Notes: generated by a model from the letters alone, not told the origin. 64,000 nt of DNA from CBDBJK01 sp965206395 (GCA_965206395.1 CBDBJK010000007.1:12644-76643), one strand, 5' to 3'. Positions 17,377-26,269 are shown, numbered from the stretch's first letter. Made by a program: numbers and translations.

Positions 17377-18263
17377 ACCCTGAGCCTCCGATAACGCCAC
17401 CAGAGTAAGAAGCCAGGCACGGCAATAAGCAGCAAGTACCAGCCGATGATAATGGCGTTTGGTTGCTCGCTGGCGAATCTGCCAATAGCCTCGGATTGGT
17501 CAAACATCTTGTCGAAAATCATGTCGTTTATGTACACCGGCATGCTGCCAATGTCTATCATGGCAAACCACTTTCCCGCGCTGCCTTCGATTGCTTCTTT
17601 GAGGATAGCGCCGGTGGCGGCTGTAATAAACCAGAGGCCTATGACGATCACGGCGGCGTAAGCGCGGCGAGTGGTATATGCTGCGGCGGCAAGGGGCATT
17701 GTAGTCGTGAAGAGGGCCAGCACCGCGCCAGCGCCGATGAAGCGTGGAATATCAAGCCAGTTGTCACGAAGGTAGTCGAGTGAGTCAGCTGCGCCAAGAA
17801 TAAATCCAATTGTCAGTAGTAGTTGCGGCATATATATCATAACCAGCGTTACAGAGAAGAAGGCCAGCCATCGACCCACTACATAATCGGTAGTCGTCAG
17901 CGGCCGGACGAGATAGAGGTTGATGACTCCATTGCGTCTATCTGCCACAAGCAGTTCAGGCGCGATGATGGCTGAGAAAATTATCAAGGGTATTATGGCA
18001 CCCTGATAGTATTCGGCCTGGCCCGGTAAATCTTCGACGACGCCTCCGATAGTGGATGCGAGCAAGGTGAACACCAGCGCGGGGACCATTAATGCGAGGA
18101 AGAGCAGGCCAGGCAACACTTTGGACACCATACCGCGACCCAGGCCTAGCGAGGTTCGGATGCCGTTTATCCACAGAGCCTTTCGAGCGCGAGCGCGCCC
18201 TTCCCGCTCACCTGTGTAGCGCTGATAGCCAATGTCGAAGACTTCGCCGCGAGACTCGGTCAT
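17373..18263 (-). CDS. ABC-2 type transporter permease
   Basis: This 296-residue protein starts MTESRGEVFDIGYQRYTGE, a short cytoplasmic segment common in this permease group (IGYQRYxG), then has six hydrophobic segments with the loop ELLVADRRNGVINLYLVRPL between helices 2 and 3. It overlaps the genes on both sides by 4 bases (ATGA), so the operon is tightly coupled. With the ATPase encoded before it, it forms the first ABC-2 transporter of the pair. The substrate is unknown. Confidence 0.87.
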   Translation of the reverse strand: MTESRGEVFDIGYQRYTGEREGRARARKALWINGIRTSLGLGRGMVSKVLPGLLFLALMVPALVFTLLASTIGGVVEDLPGQAEYYQGAIIPLIIFSAIIAPELLVADRRNGVINLYLVRPLTTTDYVVGRWLAFFSVTLVMIYMPQLLLTIGFILGAADSLDYLRDNWLDIPRFIGAGAVLALFTTTMPLAAAAYTTRRAYAAVIVIGLWFITAATGAILKEAIEGSAGKWFAMIDIGSMPVYINDMIFDKMFDQSEAIGRFASEQPNAIIIGWYLLLIAVPGFLLWWRYRRLRV

Positions 18264-19162
18264 CTGGGATTGCCTCTGAATATGTCGGTCAGTTGATGGC
18301 GGAGTGGCGCTAGCCGACGCAGGCGGGCGTCTACTTCTACGATGGCGTCTCGAATAGCATCGTACTCATCTTCGCTGCTCTGCTCGACGACTATTGCAAC
18401 GCCATCGATCGTCGATTCGATGCCTCTCGCCTTCAGCGCGACCACAAGCTCGTCGCGGTTGTCATCAACCTCTATATAGATTGTTTGCGTCTCCTGAATA
18501 AATCCGGATACTTCGCCCTCTTCGATGACCTGACCGCTGTCTAGCACGATGATGCGGTCGCAGACGCGCTCGACGTCGCCCATCAGGTGAGAAGAAAGCA
18601 CAATGCTGATACCGAACTCCTTGCCGATGCGCCGTATGAGGTCTAGCATATCTTCGCGGCCCATCGGGTCAAGCCCTGCTGTCGGCTCGTCTAAAAGCAC
18701 GATAACAGGGTCGTGAACGAGCGCCTGAGCCAGCTTCACCCTCTGTTTCATCCCAGTAGAGTATTCGCTAATGGAGCGGTATCGCTCCTCATCAAGCCCA
18801 ACGTGTCGCAGTATGTCCGCCGCGCGAGTGCGAGCCTCGGAGGGCGGAAGGCCGCTTACTTGCGCCATGTGCGACAGGAACTCAGACGCGGTAATCGCGG
18901 TAGGAAGACAGTCGTGTTCGGGCATGTATCCAAGACGCGCCCGAACCGTAATCGACTCGTAAGGCTCCTCGTCGAGTACCTTCGCGGAGCCTTCGGTAGG
19001 CTTCAAAAGCCCCAGAAACAGCTTGATGGCGGTGCTTTTACCAGCACCGTTAGCACCGAGCAGTCCGGTTATTCCCTCATGGATTTCAATATTCACCGAG
19101 TCCAGTGCGGTAGTAGCTCCGTATTTCTTGGTAAGGGCGTCGGCTTTAAGTAGAGGAGGCAT
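18260..19162 (-). CDS. ABC transporter ATP-binding protein
   Basis: The protein has 300 residues from the ATG at 19162 (MPPLLKADALTKKYG). An upstream start at 19198 would put the promoter inside the gene and is less likely. Motifs: Walker A GANGAGKST, signature YSTGMKQRVKL, Walker B VIVLLDEPTAGLD and the H-loop LSSHL. A C-terminal domain of ~80 residues follows. There is no Shine-Dalgarno sequence; the ATG lies about where transcription from the promoter at 19169-19198 should begin, so the mRNA is probably leaderless. Confidence 0.9.
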   Translation of the reverse strand: MPPLLKADALTKKYGATTALDSVNIEIHEGITGLLGANGAGKSTAIKLFLGLLKPTEGSAKVLDEEPYESITVRARLGYMPEHDCLPTAITASEFLSHMAQVSGLPPSEARTRAADILRHVGLDEERYRSISEYSTGMKQRVKLAQALVHDPVIVLLDEPTAGLDPMGREDMLDLIRRIGKEFGISIVLSSHLMGDVERVCDRIIVLDSGQVIEEGEVSGFIQETQTIYIEVDDNRDELVVALKARGIESTIDGVAIVVEQSSEDEYDAIRDAIVEVDARLRRLAPLRHQLTDIFRGNPR

Positions 19163-19168
19163 GAGGAG

Positions 19169-19198
19169 AATGTACAGCCGTGATAACGTCCTTGTCAA
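19169..19198 (-). promoter_or_regulatory. Sigma-70-type promoter of the ABC operon, leaderless
   Basis: On the minus strand a perfect TTGACA (19198-19193) is followed after 18 bases by TACATT (19174-19169). The predicted start of transcription, 6-7 bases further, coincides with the ATG at 19162. This explains the absence of a ribosome-binding site. Confidence 0.55.
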
Positions 19199-19554
19199 GC
19201 CAGTTTCGCCACCGTCGTGAACGCTCGCGTGGAATTCACCCCAAGGCGGTTTTCAATCACATAGGCATGCGAACGAAGCTAACCCCTTCCTCCTTGGTGG
19301 TCTAATCGTGGTCTAACGAAGGTAGATATGCGGTTTGGATGGTACAATGGACATTGTCAGCGCATCGTAGTGTATTTTGAATTTACGTTGTCCTAGCACA
19401 GGGCTGTTACTATCCCTTTTCTTAGAATTTCGATAGAATTAACCCCCTGAAACCCTTCACATTCCGAGAGCATCTCTTTAGAATAACTTGATGTCGATAG
19501 TGACTGAATGTGGCCCGTTCCCGTTGCTGACGCCATTGGCAAACTATGTGAAAC
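19199..19554. other. Intergenic region between divergent operons
   Basis: No gene is supported here. The stretch holds two direct copies of GTGGTCTAA near 19300 and is AT-richer than its surroundings. Short open frames lack ribosome-binding sites and family features. Each flank carries the promoter of its operon. Confidence 0.5.
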
Positions 19555-19584
19555 TTGACACAATATAGCGGATAGCCATAGAAT
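19555..19584 (+). promoter_or_regulatory. Sigma-70-type promoter of the yceD-rpmF-fabD-nusB-acpP operon
   Basis: A perfect TTGACA at 19555-19560 and TAGAAT at 19579-19584 are 18 bases apart. This is 46 bases before the yceD start, leaving a leader of about 40 bases with a good Shine-Dalgarno sequence. Confidence 0.6.
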
Positions 19585-19629
19585 TACACTTTGAGCGGAG
19601 TCTGTAACACGTTGGGGAGGAGTGTTCAT

Positions 19630-20160
19630 ATGCGTTTTAATGTTTCGCAGATGTTGAAAGAGAGCATCGGCTCCACTCGCTCATATGAAGTCGACGAAGA
19701 CCTCTCACTAGACGATGAAGCTTCAGCAAGTCATATAATAGGAAAGGTAAAGTTGCTTCGCACGGATCAAGGCATATGGTTGACCGCAGAGTTGGAATCT
19801 ACGATGGTTTGCAGTTGCAGCCGCTGTCTTAGCGAATTTGAACAACTTATATATATGTCCATCGATGATGAGTATTTACCCACAGTGGATGTCGCTTCTG
19901 GTGCAAAGCTGAATTACTCGAACGAGGACGGGAATTTTCTCATCGATCAGGGCCATGTTATTGACATGGCCGAGGCTGTTAGGCAATACTTTACCCTCAA
20001 TCTTCCGATGAAGCCTGTTTGCAGAGAGAACTGCGAAGGCATGTGCCTGACGTGTGGGGTCAACCTCAACGAGGCTGGCTGTACCTGCGATAAAATGAGA
20101 GGGGATGCGCGTTGGGGCGCCCTTCTGGAGGTTGTCTCGGCTAACGACAACGATGATTAG
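19630..20160 (+). CDS. yceD: YceD/DUF177 family protein
   Basis: This is a 176-residue protein of the DUF177 family, which nearly always precedes rpmF and is linked to ribosome and rRNA metabolism. The core shows CSCSRCLSEFEQLIYMSIDDEY. A Cys-rich C terminus (CRENCEGMCLTCGVNLNEAG, then CTCDK) probably binds zinc. The ATG at 19630 is chosen because GGGAGGAG lies 7 bases upstream; an upstream in-frame start lacks this. It is the first gene of the operon. Confidence 0.9.
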   Translation: MRFNVSQMLKESIGSTRSYEVDEDLSLDDEASASHIIGKVKLLRTDQGIWLTAELESTMVCSCSRCLSEFEQLIYMSIDDEYLPTVDVASGAKLNYSNEDGNFLIDQGHVIDMAEAVRQYFTLNLPMKPVCRENCEGMCLTCGVNLNEAGCTCDKMRGDARWGALLEVVSANDNDD

Positions 20161-20234
20161 AACGATGCTATCCGTGCCGCGAGTCCTGAAATTGCGTCGG
20201 CAAGGGTGATTAACCAGGGAAACGGAGTAATCAA

Positions 20235-20414
20235 ATGCCACCACTACCCAAGAAAAAACACTCTAAGAAGCGCAAGGGCGGGCGCACCGCGCACTTCGGC
20301 CTGACTCCAGTCAGCCTGTCCGAGTGCCCTCAGTGCCGCAGCGTAAAACTGCCTCATCGCGCATGTCCCACATGCGGATACTATAATGGCAGAGAGGTTG
20401 TTTCCACCGAGTAA
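20235..20414 (+). CDS. rpmF: 50S ribosomal protein L32
   Basis: This 59-residue basic protein begins MPPLPKKKHSKKRKGGR. It has the zinc-ribbon form of L32 with four Cys (SECPQCRSVKLPHRACPTCG) and the typical C-terminal YYNGREVV. It follows yceD by 74 bases, an arrangement conserved across bacteria. GGAG lies 8 bases before the ATG. Confidence 0.95.
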   Translation: MPPLPKKKHSKKRKGGRTAHFGLTPVSLSECPQCRSVKLPHRACPTCGYYNGREVVSTE

Positions 20415-20477
20415 GAATACGGGCGATTTGCCAGTATCTATTGTTTGCCTTATCTTCATCAGGCTCAGGAGATTTTG

Positions 20478-21437
20478 ATGACACTTAGGTTCATGACAGA
20501 AACCAGAGGCCCCAAGGTAGGGTATCTATTTCCCGGTCAGGGCGCTCAGGCTGTTGGAATGGCTCGAGAGCTGTACGATAACTCTCCGGCGGCGCGTTCC
20601 GTGTTCCATCAGGTTGATATGGCGCTCGAACGTCCGCTAACCAAGCTGCTATTCAACGGGCCGGAAGAGGAGTTGCGTGAGACCGCAAACGCACAGCCTG
20701 CTATCATGGCAGTTAGCCTCGCGTGCATGAAGGCTATGGAAGAGAAGCTAGGCGTGGAGGCCATGCCGCAACCCGTAGTGATGGCGGGGCACAGCCTGGG
20801 AGAGTATACGGCACTGGCTGTTGCGGGTGTTCTTGATATCGCGGAGACAGCGCAACTCGTGCGGGCAAGGGGCGAGCTTATGCAAGAGGCCTGCGATAGC
20901 AACCCCGGCACTATGGCCGCCGTTCTGGGCCTGGATGAGATGACGTTGGAGGAAATCGCCAGAGAAACCGGCACATACGTCTCCAACATCAATACAGCGG
21001 AGCAGATTGTCATAAGCGGCGAGAGAATGGCAGTCGCGGCGGCGATGGACCTGGCTTCGGCTAGAGGAGCCAAAAAGGTTATTCCCTTGAGCGTCGGCGG
21101 CGCTTTCCACTCGGGCCTGATGGAACCGGCCAGGGCGGGCCTGATAGAAGTAATAAACAGTCTTCCTTTCAAGGACCCAGAGGTTCCTATTATCGCCAAT
21201 ATTACCGGCAAACCACTGACGACCGCCGAGAGCGTAAAGCAAGAGCTTGTGGCTCAGATATGCGGATGTGTTCAGTGGAAGCAGTCTATAGATTACATGA
21301 TAGGCTCTGGCGTGGCAGATTTCGTTGAGGTTGGCCCAGGCAAAGCCCTTAGCGGTATGGTCAAGCGCATCAACAAGAATGCCACCGTGACCTGCGTAGG
21401 TGATATCGACTCGATCTTGAGCCTACATAGGAACTAG
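20478..21437 (+). CDS. fabD: Malonyl-CoA:ACP transacylase
   Basis: This 319-residue cytoplasmic enzyme loads malonyl groups onto acyl carrier protein for fatty-acid synthesis. The N-terminal YLFPGQGAQAVGM, the nucleophile elbow AGHSLGEY (Ser106), GGAFHSGLM (His211) and the C-terminal VEVGPGKALSGMVKRI are all standard. The ATG at 20478 is chosen because AGGAG lies 8 bases upstream. Its position between rpmF and nusB-acpP fits a lipid-synthesis operon. The length is normal for the family. Confidence 0.95.
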   Translation: MTLRFMTETRGPKVGYLFPGQGAQAVGMARELYDNSPAARSVFHQVDMALERPLTKLLFNGPEEELRETANAQPAIMAVSLACMKAMEEKLGVEAMPQPVVMAGHSLGEYTALAVAGVLDIAETAQLVRARGELMQEACDSNPGTMAAVLGLDEMTLEEIARETGTYVSNINTAEQIVISGERMAVAAAMDLASARGAKKVIPLSVGGAFHSGLMEPARAGLIEVINSLPFKDPEVPIIANITGKPLTTAESVKQELVAQICGCVQWKQSIDYMIGSGVADFVEVGPGKALSGMVKRINKNATVTCVGDIDSILSLHRN

Positions 21438-21477
21438 AGTTCTTCAAAACTGCGTTAATTTCCTTAAAGGCTTTGGT

Positions 21478-21903
21478 ATGGTAACCGCAAGTCTCTCGAC
21501 CAAGAGACGCAAGACACGAATGATAGCCCTGCAAGTGCTGTACGAGGCGAGCGCAGTTGCGCACGATCCGTCGGTAATTCTTCGGCAAGTCGCAGAAGAG
21601 GAAGCCTTATCACCATCAGCAGAAACATTTGCGCGGAAGCTCATTGAGGGAGTGCTTGCAAATCGAACAGAAATCAACAAGATAATCACTACCCTCGCCC
21701 CAAGTTGGCCTATTGAGCAGATGGCCCTTGTGGACAGGAACATACTCAGTATGGCTATTTATGAGATAATGCTCGGGGGTGAAACGCCCCCCAAAGTTGC
21801 CATTAATGAGGCGGTAGAAATAGCCAAGGTCTTCGGCAGTGACAGCTCTCCAAGGTTCATAAATGGAGTGTTGGGCTCCGTGATGGAGTCCACAAAAAAG
21901 TAG
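21478..21903 (+). CDS. nusB: Transcription antitermination protein NusB
   Basis: This 141-residue, all-helical RNA-binding protein binds boxA with NusE/S10 in the rRNA antitermination complex. Family features are KRRKTRMIALQVLYEA near the N terminus, the central IEQMALVDRNILSMAIYEI and VAINEAVEIAKVFGSDSSPR followed by FINGVL near the C terminus. It sits between fabD and acpP, a less usual position than its common pairing with ribH. Confidence 0.93.
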   Translation: MVTASLSTKRRKTRMIALQVLYEASAVAHDPSVILRQVAEEEALSPSAETFARKLIEGVLANRTEINKIITTLAPSWPIEQMALVDRNILSMAIYEIMLGGETPPKVAINEAVEIAKVFGSDSSPRFINGVLGSVMESTKK

Positions 21904-21997
21904 AATAACCAGAAGGATACCGATTAAGGTTCAAAGCGCCTGCTCTGACCATGACATATATTAATAATTTTATCTTTTCGACCACGGAGGTGCCATA

Positions 21998-22258
21998 ATG
22001 GCGACAGTGCAGGAGCGCGTACAAACGCTCGTTGCCGACAAACTGGGTGTAGCGATGGACGAGGTAGTGCCGGAAGCCTCGTTCACCGAAGACCTGAACG
22101 CAGACTCGCTTGATCTAGTGGAGCTAATCATGGCCTTTGAGGAAGAGTTTGGCTCTGATGACAGCCCGCTAGAGATTTCCGACGAGCAGGCCGAGAGCAT
22201 TACCAGCGTGCAGTTGGCAATCAGCTTTCTGAAAGAGCAGGGCGTTCAGGACGAGTAA
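21998..22258 (+). CDS. acpP: Acyl carrier protein
   Basis: This small acidic protein of 86 residues carries growing acyl chains on 4'-phosphopantetheine attached to Ser37 of the motif NADSLDLVELIMAFEEEFG. A strong ribosome-binding site (CACGGAGGTG) precedes the ATG. It is followed by two hairpins, so transcription appears to end here. The fabF or rnc genes that often come next are absent, and an insertion-sequence cluster begins 240 bases downstream. Confidence 0.96.
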   Translation: MATVQERVQTLVADKLGVAMDEVVPEASFTEDLNADSLDLVELIMAFEEEFGSDDSPLEISDEQAESITSVQLAISFLKEQGVQDE

Positions 22259-22259
22259 A

Positions 22260-22282
22260 GGTGTGCGATCTAGCACACACCT
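22260..22282 (+). terminator. Hairpin after acpP
   Basis: The sequence GGTGTGCGATCTAGCACACACC can fold with GGTGTG pairing to CACACC. There is no U-tract, so it may stabilise the 3' end rather than terminate transcription. Confidence 0.4.
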
Positions 22283-22308
22283 CGGTTCCCTCGGATAGTC
22301 AAACAACA

Positions 22309-22330
22309 GGGCAGGTCGTAAGGCCTGCCC
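22309..22330 (+). terminator. Rho-independent-like terminator after acpP
   Basis: The stem GGGCAGG/CCTGCCC has an 8-base loop and is followed by TTAAAACGTT. The weak T-tract leaves some doubt, but the position, 50 bases after acpP, is right. Confidence 0.5.
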
Positions 22331-22451
22331 TTAAAACGTTACTGTATACTGCATAAAGATGGGGTTTTGCCTCTTCTGATGTGGCATACTCACGCCTACC
22401 CCTTCTCCAACTTTCCTCCTCTTCCGGGGAAAGATGCCTTGTTAAAAGACT

Positions 22452-22485
22452 AATAGGCCGCTCCGAATTCACGGAGCGGCCTATT
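22452..22485. terminator. Strong bidirectional terminator
   Basis: A perfect 14-bp stem (AATAGGCCGCTCCG and its complement) with loop AATTCA is followed by GTTGTCGTTCGT. A/T-rich ends on both sides allow function in either direction, shielding the acpP operon from the IS630 element 17 bases away. Confidence 0.7.
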
Positions 22486-22502
22486 GTTGTCGTTCGTATC
22501 TA

Positions 22503-23751
22503 GTGGTTCAACGTTTTTGTATTGATGGGTAGAGTGACTTTAGCTTGATGCGCGCATCCTCGGTAGTGAAGCGCCAATCCACTCGTATCACATCCCGGTT
22601 GCGTTGATTCTGCCAAGCATTGACCTCGCCGCGCAGGATGTCTTGATTGGCAATCCGTCGGTCCAGGCACTGTCGAGCCAGCACACCGATCTCTATCTCC
22701 GCCATATTCAACCAACTCCCGTGTTTGGGAGTGTAGTGTATCTCCAGTCGCTCAGCTATACGCCTCGCCTCAGCAGGCTCGAATGCCTCGTATAGCGAGG
22801 ACAGCTTGTGAGTGTTGAGATTGTCCATTACCAGCACGATCCGGTCTCTGTCAGGGTAGTCCTCGTCGACCAGTTTCTTTATCACATGCGCCCAGTCCAC
22901 CTTCGTGCGACGCTCTCTGACCTCGACTCGGCGCCATCCGTCCAACGGTGCAAACAGCATGAACAGGCTGCTCACTCCATTGCGCTCGTATTCGTAGTCG
23001 TATGCCGCCGATAAGCCGGGCGCTGCGGGACGCGGCACTCGCGTCTCCTTGACTTGCTGTTTGCTCGTCTCATCCATGCACACCAGAACCTCATTCCCAT
23101 CGTACGGCCGTTGGTAGACCTCCAGTACGTCTTCCATCACGTCTTCCATCGCGCACACAAACTCCGCGCTCTGACCGGGCGGGATGCACCAACTCTGCTT
23201 CAGCCACGGCTTCAGTTCGTTTTTTTTTAAGCGCCTGGCGAACCGTCTCGGTGCTAATGGTCCCGACTATCTCACACTCGACCAACTGGTCAGCCAACAG
23301 CTTCAGGGTCCAACTGGCACGCCCCTCCGGCGGTTCCCCGCAGGCCATCGCTATCAACCGTGCTTCACCTTCGCCGTCCAGTCTCTTTTGACGCCGACGC
23401 AGTTGCTTTTTGCGATTCAGCGCAGACTCGACCCCCTCCTCCACACAGCGCTTGCGTATTCGCTCGACCGTTGACTGTCCCACACCGAGCGCGCTGGTGA
23501 TGTCCGCGTCCTTCATTCCCCCGTCCGAGCGTGACTCATCGCTCATCAGCAGAATGCGCGCATGGGTCTGTTTGTACGCCGCAGCCCGACCGCGTGAGAC
23601 CAAGGCGTTGAGTTCCTGTTGTTCGTCGGTAGTCAGTCTGATACGGTACTTCTTGGTAGACATCATGGTTCCTCCTCGGTTCAACGTTACGATTGAACCC
23701 CCAAGAGGAACAATGACTATCATGGTATTCATTTCAATGATGTTGGACCAC
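22503..23751 (-). mobile_element. IS630-family insertion sequence, full-length copy
   Basis: This 1,249-bp element has inverted ends GTGGTTCAACG and GTGGTCCAACA and is flanked by the TA dinucleotide (22501-22502, 23752-23753), the target of Tc1/IS630 elements. A second, shorter copy in opposite orientation lies at 25519-26247. The transposase here is frameshifted at an A-run that many IS630 elements use for slippage. Confidence 0.88.
22508..23666 (-). pseudogene. IS630-family transposase, frames joined by slippage at an A9 run
   Basis: The N-terminal frame (23091-23666) starts MMSTKKYRIRLTTDEQQEL and has the HTH region ADITSALGVGQSTVERIRKR. At the nine-A run (23220-23228 on the plus strand) it leaves the frame used by the C-terminal part; eight As would read LKKN and continue into it. 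The C-terminal frame (22508-23158) carries the DDE core: VLVCMDETSK, IVLVMDNLNTHK and PKHGSWLNMAEIE. It also contains a 12-bp tandem duplication giving MEDVMEDV. Transcriptional or ribosomal slippage on the A-run could still give a full enzyme, so this may be functional. Confidence 0.8.
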
Positions 23752-23777
23752 TAGTGGGTGTGGCCGAAAACTTCCAC

Positions 23778-25459
23778 TGAGCCTGTCTCACAAGTCTGGG
23801 TTGGCGTTGAGTATGGGTCAGGTGTACGTTTGAAGCGATATCAAGGTGGGAGATATTGAGATGCCGCTTCGACCGATGGGCCGAGAGCAGATGTGGATGT
23901 TGCCGCCGACGCTTGACGAGTCGTTGCCGCTGGATCATCCGGCGCGGTTCGTCGCCGAGTTCGTCGATGCTCTAGATCGAGATGCATGGGCGGAGCTTGG
24001 CGTGGACATAGAAGGTGACTCGATGGGAGCGCCAGCCTACCATCCACGTGCGCTGTTGAGCGTGTGGCTGTACGGCTTCATGACCGGTGTGCGCTCGTGC
24101 CGGAAGCTGGAGGCGGCCTGCCGGGACCAGATACCGTACCTGTGGCTGACCGGGTGGCAGCATCCTGACCACAACACCCTGTGGAGGTTCTACAAAGGGC
24201 ATCGGCAGGCTATGAGGAAGCTGTTCGAGCGGACGGTGCGTACGGCAGTGACGATGAAGTTGGTGGACCTAGCGGTTCAGGCGGTGGAGGGTACTAAGGT
24301 GGTCGCCAACGCGTCGCTGAACAGGAGCTACGACGCCGAGGGACTGCGTGGTCTGTTGGAGCGGCTGGAGAGTGCGATAGCCGACCTTGAGGCTCAGAAC
24401 GAAGCGGGAGAAGACACTGCTGTTGCCCATCTGCCTGAGGAGTTGGCTGACAAGGAGGTCTTGGGAGAGCAGGTGAGGCAGGCGATGGACGATCTCACGA
24501 ATCGGAAGTGCCACAAGCGCATCAACCTGACCGACCCAGACGCCAGGCTGATGAAGGGTAGGCAAGGCATCGTGGCTGGCTACAACGCTCAGGCTATGGT
24601 CTCACCCACAGAGACGGATGGGGGAGCGACCGGCATGTTGGTCACCGCCGTGGACGTGGTGGATGCGGCCAATGACAATGCCCTGCTGGTTCCGATGGTC
24701 GAGCAGGCCGAAGAGACGACCGGGACAAGAGCACAGATGACATTGGCCGACGCCGGATATTTCGCCGCAAGTCACCTGGCAGAGTGCACCCGTCGAGGTC
24801 AGCAGGTGGTGGTGTCCGAGTCACGGCAACGGTTCCTCAAAGACCCATATCACAAGGACCAATTCACCTACAAGGAGCCGAGCGACAGCTTTACGTGTCC
24901 GCAGGGACAGACGCTCAAGTTCGTTCGTATACAGCACGCGAACGGAGTCCCGTTGCGACTGTACCGGGCTTCCGGCGCCGTCTGTCAGGCATGCCCAGCC
25001 TTCAGAGCCTGTACCAGGGCCAAGGAGATTGGGCGGAGCTTAGCGATAGGACCGCATGACGCAGTGCTGCGCCGTCATCGTGCCTGGATGTCCACCTCAG
25101 CAGCTAGAGAGGCGTACAAGCTGAGAAAGCAACTGGTCGAGCCTGTCTTCGGGATCATCAAGGAGCAACAGGGGGCACGGAGGTTCCTGCTGCGAGGCCT
25201 CGTTAACGTGGCGGCCGAGTGGACTATGCTGGCCACAGCCTTCAACCTGCGCACTCTCTGTCGGGTGTGGAGCTCCAGCCCCTTCATCGGTCTATTCAAT
25301 GGCCCGGAGCCTCATCCCGTCTCCTGACCTGCAGTGATGACAGCAGCTGACCCATCGCTCCCTCGCCTGTCCTAACCGCTCAGGCCAAGGCCTTTCAGCG
25401 AACCCTCTGACCTCTATCCGCTCCCCCTATCCGCAATTTCCACTTCTGGGACAGGCTCA
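23778..25459 (+). mobile_element. IS1182-family insertion sequence
   Basis: This element of about 1,682 bp has inverted ends TGAGCCTGTCTCACAAGT and TGAGCCTGTCCCAGAAGT. It carries one transposase gene. No clear target duplication can be seen. It lies between two oppositely oriented IS630 copies. Confidence 0.75.
23861..25327 (+). CDS. IS1182-family transposase
   Basis: The protein has 488 residues from MPLRPMGREQMWMLPP. An earlier in-frame start at 23846 is possible. It shows the family's N-terminal DUF772-like region (YHPRALLSVWLYGFMTGVRS, then CRKLE), catalytic Asp residues in EGTKVVANASLNRS and LADAGYFAASHL, the Cys-rich insert VCQACPAFRACTRAKE and the C-terminal VEPVFGIIKEQQGARRFLLRG. The length is normal and no break is seen. 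Confidence 0.92.
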   Translation: MPLRPMGREQMWMLPPTLDESLPLDHPARFVAEFVDALDRDAWAELGVDIEGDSMGAPAYHPRALLSVWLYGFMTGVRSCRKLEAACRDQIPYLWLTGWQHPDHNTLWRFYKGHRQAMRKLFERTVRTAVTMKLVDLAVQAVEGTKVVANASLNRSYDAEGLRGLLERLESAIADLEAQNEAGEDTAVAHLPEELADKEVLGEQVRQAMDDLTNRKCHKRINLTDPDARLMKGRQGIVAGYNAQAMVSPTETDGGATGMLVTAVDVVDAANDNALLVPMVEQAEETTGTRAQMTLADAGYFAASHLAECTRRGQQVVVSESRQRFLKDPYHKDQFTYKEPSDSFTCPQGQTLKFVRIQHANGVPLRLYRASGAVCQACPAFRACTRAKEIGRSLAIGPHDAVLRRHRAWMSTSAAREAYKLRKQLVEPVFGIIKEQQGARRFLLRGLVNVAAEWTMLATAFNLRTLCRVWSSSPFIGLFNGPEPHPVS

Positions 25460-25518
25460 ATTGCGAACTTTTCGGTGGGCCGTCTCAATATGAAGGCCGG
25501 ATCGTAGAACGCTACCTA

Positions 25519-26247
25519 GTGGTCCACCATCATTGAAATGAATACCATGATGTCTACCAAGAAGTACCGTATCAGACTGACCGCCCGGTCAGAGCGCGGA
25601 GTTTGTGTGCGCGATGGAGACGTACTGGAGGTCTACCAACGGCCGTACGATGGGAATGAGGTTCTGGTGTGCATGGATGAGACGAGCAAACAGCAAGTCA
25701 AGGAGACGCGAGTGCCGCGTCCCGCAGCGCCCGGCTTATCGGCGGCATACGACTACGAATACGAGCGTAATGGAGTGAGCAGCCTGTTCATGCTGTTTGC
25801 ACCGTTGGACGGATGGCGCCGAGTCGAGGTCAGAGAGCGTCGCACGAAGGTGGACTGGGCGCATGTGATAAAGAAACTGGTCGACGAGGACTACCCTGAC
25901 GGAGACCGGATCGTGCTGGTAATGGACAATCTCAACACTCACAAGCTGTCCTCGCTATACGAGGCATTCGAGCCTGCTGAGGCGAGGCGTATAGCTGAGC
26001 GACTGGAGATACACTACACTCCCAAACACGGGAGTTGGTTGAATATGGCGGAGATAGAGATCGGTGTGCTGGCTCGACAGTGCCTGGACCGACGGATTGC
26101 CAATCAAGACATCCTGCGCGGCGAGGTCAATGCTTGGCAGAATCAACGCAACCGGGATGTGATACGAGTGGATTGGCGCTTCACTACCGAGGATGCGCGC
26201 ATCAAGCTAAAGTCACTCTACCCATCAATACAAAAACGTTGAACCAC
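25519..26247 (+). mobile_element. IS630-family element, internally deleted copy
   Basis: This 729-bp derivative of the element at 22503-23751 has both ends kept and TA on each side (25517-25518, 26248-26249). About 520 bp are missing in two deletions: one between 8-bp direct repeats ACCATGAT near the 5' end, the other removing the HTH-coding region. The remaining DNA is almost identical to the full copy, so the deletion is recent. Confidence 0.85.
25538..26242 (+). CDS. Truncated IS630 transposase retaining the DDE core
   Basis: This 234-residue frame runs MNTMMSTKKYRIRLTARSER and then straight into the catalytic part (VLVCMDETSK, IVLVMDNLNTHK, PKHGSWLNMAEIE). The deletion fused the first residues to the catalytic domain in frame, removing the DNA-binding helices. 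It cannot bind the ends specifically in the usual way but might dimerise with and inhibit a full transposase. That effect is inferred. Confidence 0.7.
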   Translation: MNTMMSTKKYRIRLTARSERGVCVRDGDVLEVYQRPYDGNEVLVCMDETSKQQVKETRVPRPAAPGLSAAYDYEYERNGVSSLFMLFAPLDGWRRVEVRERRTKVDWAHVIKKLVDEDYPDGDRIVLVMDNLNTHKLSSLYEAFEPAEARRIAERLEIHYTPKHGSWLNMAEIEIGVLARQCLDRRIANQDILRGEVNAWQNQRNRDVIRVDWRFTTEDARIKLKSLYPSIQKR

Positions 26248-26269
26248 TAGGTGATCGACCGGACTTTGG

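Noticed and set aside
20609..21211. Minus-strand frame of 200 codons
   Set aside because: Antisense to fabD; the fabD motifs are complete.
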